This document shows, piece after piece, positions 60,005 through 64,000 of a DNA stretch of 64,000 nucleotides. How positions within the stretch are numbered: position 1 is the first letter of the stretch; each line of letters begins with the position of its first letter. Source of the DNA: Morella rubra (Eukaryota; Streptophyta; Magnoliopsida; Fagales; Myricaceae); the NCBI GenBank assembly GCA_003952965.2, contig CM025851.1:20522822-20586821 (forward strand), read 5' to 3'. Position numbers and translations under genes: made by a program. Below the pieces are notes generated by a model that saw only the letters and a program-made list of their open reading frames with translations, was not told the DNA's origin and made no database searches.

Positions 60005-61029
60005 AAGCGTAGTGTTAGTGCAACGTTCCTTCATCTTAATTAACTTGGATCTCATTCTAGCTCTGACAGTTTGTTTATAATGCAGAAGCAACCCAATCTT
60101 TGAAAGAAGCCCAACCAGAGTATAACTCTTAAGGAGAAACTCTGAGGATCATGTTGAGCCAGCAAGCCTCAATATGAGCCAAATTGGCCATTAATTTAAT
60201 TTTATTGAAAAAACTGCCACAACTCATAGTGTCTTTACTTTACCTCCTAGGTGAATGTATAGTCGTTGCTTGTGCATTCTTTCATTTTAAAAGAATAGCA
60301 TTTCTGGACCCAAATTGATACAACAGGGTAGAACCCTTATGATGAAGTAATTAATAGGGTAGAGGATTAAGTATTGTAGACAAAAACTTTGGTCGGTACT
60401 TTGCAAATGGTTATTTGATGCAAAATTGACAACTATTTAGGTGTTCTTCCCCCTTTCTAAACCCTCTCTCTCTCTCTAAATTCTCTCTGCTTCCCACAAA
60501 CCAACGCCACCCTAGAGGAGGGTGGGAGCTTCGGCTCCCTCCTCTTTCCCCCCCTTTTTTTTTTCCCTCCTCCCTCTTCCCTCTCCCTATTCCTCCTCGC
60601 TAGGTTGTTTGGCTGTTTGTTTTGGTTGGACCCTAGAGGAGGGTGGGAGCTTTGGCTCCCTCCTCTCTCCCTTTTTTTTTTCCCTCCTCCCTCTTCCCTC
60701 TCCCCATTGCTCCTCGCTGGGCTGTTTAGCTGTTTGTTTTGGTTGGTGTTTTGGCTTTTTTTGCTGGTGGCTTCCGCGCGACAATAGGTGTTTTTGGCCA
60801 TGATTCATCGAGCACGCGCCCCATAGCTGCTCTCAGATAGCCCATATCTACGCAGTGCTGCTTTTCCATCTTCCCTCTCCCCCTTTGGGTCCTTTTGCTT
60901 CGGGCTTTGTGCCTGCCACAACTGAGGACCTTGTGTCCTCCATTATAGGCTTCGGCCCCCTAAACTCGATGCTGGCCCTTTGGGTTCTTCTTTTTGTAAC
61001 TTCTAGCTGTAATTTTCTTTGTGCTTTCA
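60005..61029 (+). repeat. Long direct repeat, copy 2 (~1025 bp)
   Basis: It matches 55585-56474. It is longer mainly because of an internal tandem duplication at 60510-60750. It is followed by an A/T-rich tail (AATATATAAAATTATAC and then A runs). Confidence 0.85.
60510..60750. repeat. Tandem duplication (~120 bp) within direct repeat copy 2
   Basis: CCCTAGAGGAGGGTGGGAGC occurs at 60510 and 60631. In each case it is followed by CTCCCTCCTCT, pyrimidine tracts and CTGTTTGTTTTGGTTGG. Copy 1 has a single unit. Confidence 0.85.
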
Positions 61030-61742
61030 ATATATAAAATTATACATTTCAAAAAATAAAAAAAACAGTGTAGAGACTCACATCACATGTACGGTGTACC
61101 CAGACTGTCTCTGTCCCTTCATCTTTTGACTACTCTAACCATGAACCATTGCCTCCTCTTTGGGCCAATAATGTACAAGAAATTGCCTTAGCTTGGAGAA
61201 CAGTTTCAATACATTTTCAATCTCCCAACCACACAACCGCAAGGCAATACAACAACAACAGTAATCACAAGCCCTACGTTACCTAACAAATGATTTAGTG
61301 ACCAAATGAATGAGATATCAATTTTTCCTTGAATGTTTGACTATTCTAAGTTGATTTTTGAACACTAGTAGGACGAATATCAACTCGACCATGTGACAAA
61401 AGGTTTGTCGTAGCCAATACTACAGAGTTGAAACATCAGGGCTAGATTGGGCTTGCTTTCATTTAATTTTAAGAGCCCATCCTGAATGATGGCAGGAGTA
61501 TAAAATTAAGGCCTGGACGAAGCCCTAAATTTTGAGTTGGGTTATCACATTCACATTCTGATTTGGAGAATGAAATGTCGTTTTGCTTTTGCTTACAAAA
61601 TTCTCACAGGTTGGAAAGACATAGAAATTCCCTTCACCAAAGGTTGTAGATACTTTAATTTGAATGTGAAAAAGGTTGGGGGAAAGCTTCTTATTAGGTA
61701 CTATCTGCTCCGTGGATATCATATGGTTGTCGTTTTGCAAGC
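61030..61742. other. Intergenic region
   Basis: No gene is supported. Two overlapping short open frames on opposite strands at 61525-61755 show no known domain. Confidence 0.4.
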
Positions 61743-64000
61743 TGTAATACCCTGACCCTCTAAATATTCTTAATAATCTTAATTTTCCTTATTAAGTATG
61801 ATTAATAGTTTTTATATAATTATTTTATTTATTATTAATAGTGTAAAATACCTAGAAATAGTTTTATATATCCAAAAATTATGATAAAAATATCCTCATT
61901 CTTGTCTTTTCAAGCTCTTTTATTTTATTAACTATTTTCTCATGTTAGTGTCCTGATAATTTTTATAAAATATTTTTATATGCTGGAAAAGACTATTTTG
62001 CCCCTAAAGCTTGTTTTTGCCCTAATTTCTTTTAGAAATCTTATTTTTTCTCCAATATTTTTGCTTGAAATGTTTTGTTTCATTGTTTTCTTAGTCAATA
62101 GGACCTAATTGATGGATGCCATGCCTTGTTTGAATATTTTCTTAGAATTTTTATTTTTAGTCAGGGTTTTAGGCTTGATTGCATAGTTTGATGTTTTGGG
62201 CTTTTCTTTTTGGGCCTCTCTTCAGCCCACTCGACCAGCCTTGGCACATGACCAAGTCAGCACCTTCTTTGACCAAGGAAAACTGGTCAAAGCCAAAGAT
62301 TCACTCAGTAATCATATAGGTTTTGTGATTATCAAAGCTTGACGAGATTGATTAAGGTAAGGGGTTAGTTTGCATGTTAATGGTGTTGTTAGTATTTTGA
62401 TGTTTTAGGTTAGTAACATGCAATTTTTTTTTTATCTGGAACTCTCCATTAGATTGATTATGTGCTAGAAGAATGATTAGTTTGGTTAATTGATGGAGGA
62501 TTTTGATGAATTGAAGAAATCATGGAGATTAGGTCTTTTTACCCCCTTTGATGATTTTACGATAATTCTTTTGTATTTATCTTGCATGTCTAGGTTTTTA
62601 GGTCCCTAAGAGGTGTTAGAAGCATGTAGGATTGATTTAGTGCAATGATTTACATGGGAATTAGAAGATTTGCTTAATTAGGTCAAAACTAGCCTATTTT
62701 AGCTTAATTCTTGATAACAGTATGTTTAGGATTTTTATTATATAGTAAAAGACCTTTACTTGAGGTAGAATTTGGTGACAAGAAACTAGACACTATTAGG
62801 AGTCTACAGTTTAAATTTCGTGCCATTTGGAGTTAAGATGAATTAATTATGTATTTTTGAAGTTGTATGTAAAAATTGTGTTTTTGCTTAAAACGGGTCT
62901 GTTGATATATTTTCGAATTGGGCTTGTTTTTCCAGCCTTTGTATTGATTTTAGAGGCTCATTGTCTGGTGTTTCGGCCAAGCTTTGGGCTTGGACGGGGA
63001 AGCCCAAAGTTTGACACCTTGGGACCCATTATGCCTTTTTTTTAGGGCCCACATGTTTGGCCTCTTTTTGTTGCTTTTGAACCTGCCCAAGAGGCTCATT
63101 TCAGCCATTGACCACTCATGGAAGTGGGCTTGCCAGCAAGCCCAAGTGCAAGTCCATATTAGACTTGGATCTTTGACCTATGTTTGACTAATGAGATTAT
63201 TTATATTTTCTTTCTTGATTATTGAAAAGTATATCAGATTATTTACATGGTATTTATTTTGGAAATAAATACATGTTATGATTATGAATTATTTTACAAA
63301 AGGACATGGACTAATGGATTTATGGATATTTTTTTAGAAAATATATCAAAGTTATGGATTTTTGCATATCATATTGCATTTGCATAGCATTTGGCATTAA
63401 AACGTTAAAGTATATGACACCTTTTATGGAAATGTTTATATGGGGTGACAGTATCAATAACTGGGGAGTGCAACCATCACTACTAGGTAGGATGGTCTTG
63501 GAGTTGAAGGCAGATGAACCTTTACTCGTGTTCTAAGACAACGACTATCTAGGACTGTCCTAAAGTGTAGAAGAGATTGGACGCACAACCCTGACCCTTG
63601 GGGGTGAATTAGATGGATTTGTAAGGAAATGTTGCCAGTAAAGGAAAAGAAAAGTGCATTGCATATTGTATGTTGCATCACTGCTTGTATATACTGTAAT
63701 TATATATTGCATGACTGTGTGCTGCATACTGCATATCATCTCTTTGGTATTTCTCCATTGCTTATGATCTGCTTATGAACTGTTTACGTACTGCTGCATG
63801 ATTGTTGTCACATGCCCTTATCCCCCTTACTGAGTCTTTAAGACTCACCCCTTTGTTTGTCCATTTTTATAAGTAAGATGCTAGTATTCGATTCATTTGT
63901 AACCCATGAAATGATTACCCATGTCCTAATTATCCACATCCGTGCTCTGGTGACCGACGGCCGGAGGTTATAATGGACTCCCAACCCTACCTGATCCCAA
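61743..64000. mobile_element. Possible start of a long LTR (partial, cut by window end)
   Basis: The sequence TGTAATACCCTGACCCTCTA resembles the 5' edge of many plant Gypsy LTRs. The later part holds features often seen there, including CTTACTGAGTCTTTAAGACTCACCCC at about 63826-63851. No second LTR or coding region is visible before the window ends, so this rests on resemblance only. The open frames within are short. Confidence 0.45.

Noticed and set aside
55585-61029. Calling the long direct repeats ordinary LTRs of an LTR retrotransposon
   Set aside because: No primer binding site, no polypurine tract, no target duplication and no gag-pol of LTR type. The match extends past the possible TG...CA ends.
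1-64000. tRNA, rRNA, CRISPR or bacterial-type operons
   Set aside because: None was seen on reading. The window is plant nuclear DNA. A tRNA scan was not possible here.

Overview
This is plant nuclear DNA, most likely from an angiosperm and probably a eudicot. It is AT-rich and intron-rich, holds a plant-specific class XI myosin gene, and is packed with plant-type transposons: a Mutator-like element, Copia and LINE elements, and many small MITE-like repeats. No bacterial features (operons, CRISPR arrays, prophage) are visible. The species cannot be named from the sequence alone.

Layout. (1) 4-6521: a Mutator-like element (MULE) with long terminal inverted repeats and a decayed FAR1/FHY3-type transposase, itself broken by a MITE-like insertion. 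(2) 6522-10911: AT-rich intergenic DNA with repeats, then the promoter and 5' UTR of the next gene. (3) 10912-34936 (+): a complete, apparently functional myosin XI gene of the XI-F type. I reconstructed 38 exons giving 4557 nt of CDS (1518 aa) with every phase consistent. Its introns carry MITEs, a LINE fragment, a tandem-repeat array and an unusual palindrome-rich foldback block. (4) 34937-36165: 3' flank. (5) 36166-45453: a full-length Copia retrotransposon on the minus strand (Sirevirus-like), with a perfect 5-bp target duplication, degenerate gag and pol, and an extra ORF. (6) 47252-49093 (-): a two-exon OXS3 (OXIDATIVE STRESS 3) family gene of 253 aa. (7) 49094-55334: gene-poor DNA with two related non-autonomous elements at 51825-52635 and 53873-55334. 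(8) 55585-61029: two direct repeats of 0.9-1.0 kb bracketing a truncated antisense LINE. (9) 61743-64000: the start of what looks like a long LTR running off the window.

The two real host genes are the myosin motor, which would move organelles and vesicles along actin, and the OXS3-like nuclear stress-tolerance protein. They have no visible functional link. Everything else is transposon-derived or unassigned. I found no clear undescribed biological system. The best leads are the direct-repeat/LINE chimera, the intronic foldback block in myosin intron 8, the two GC-AG introns and the intron-31 hairpin.
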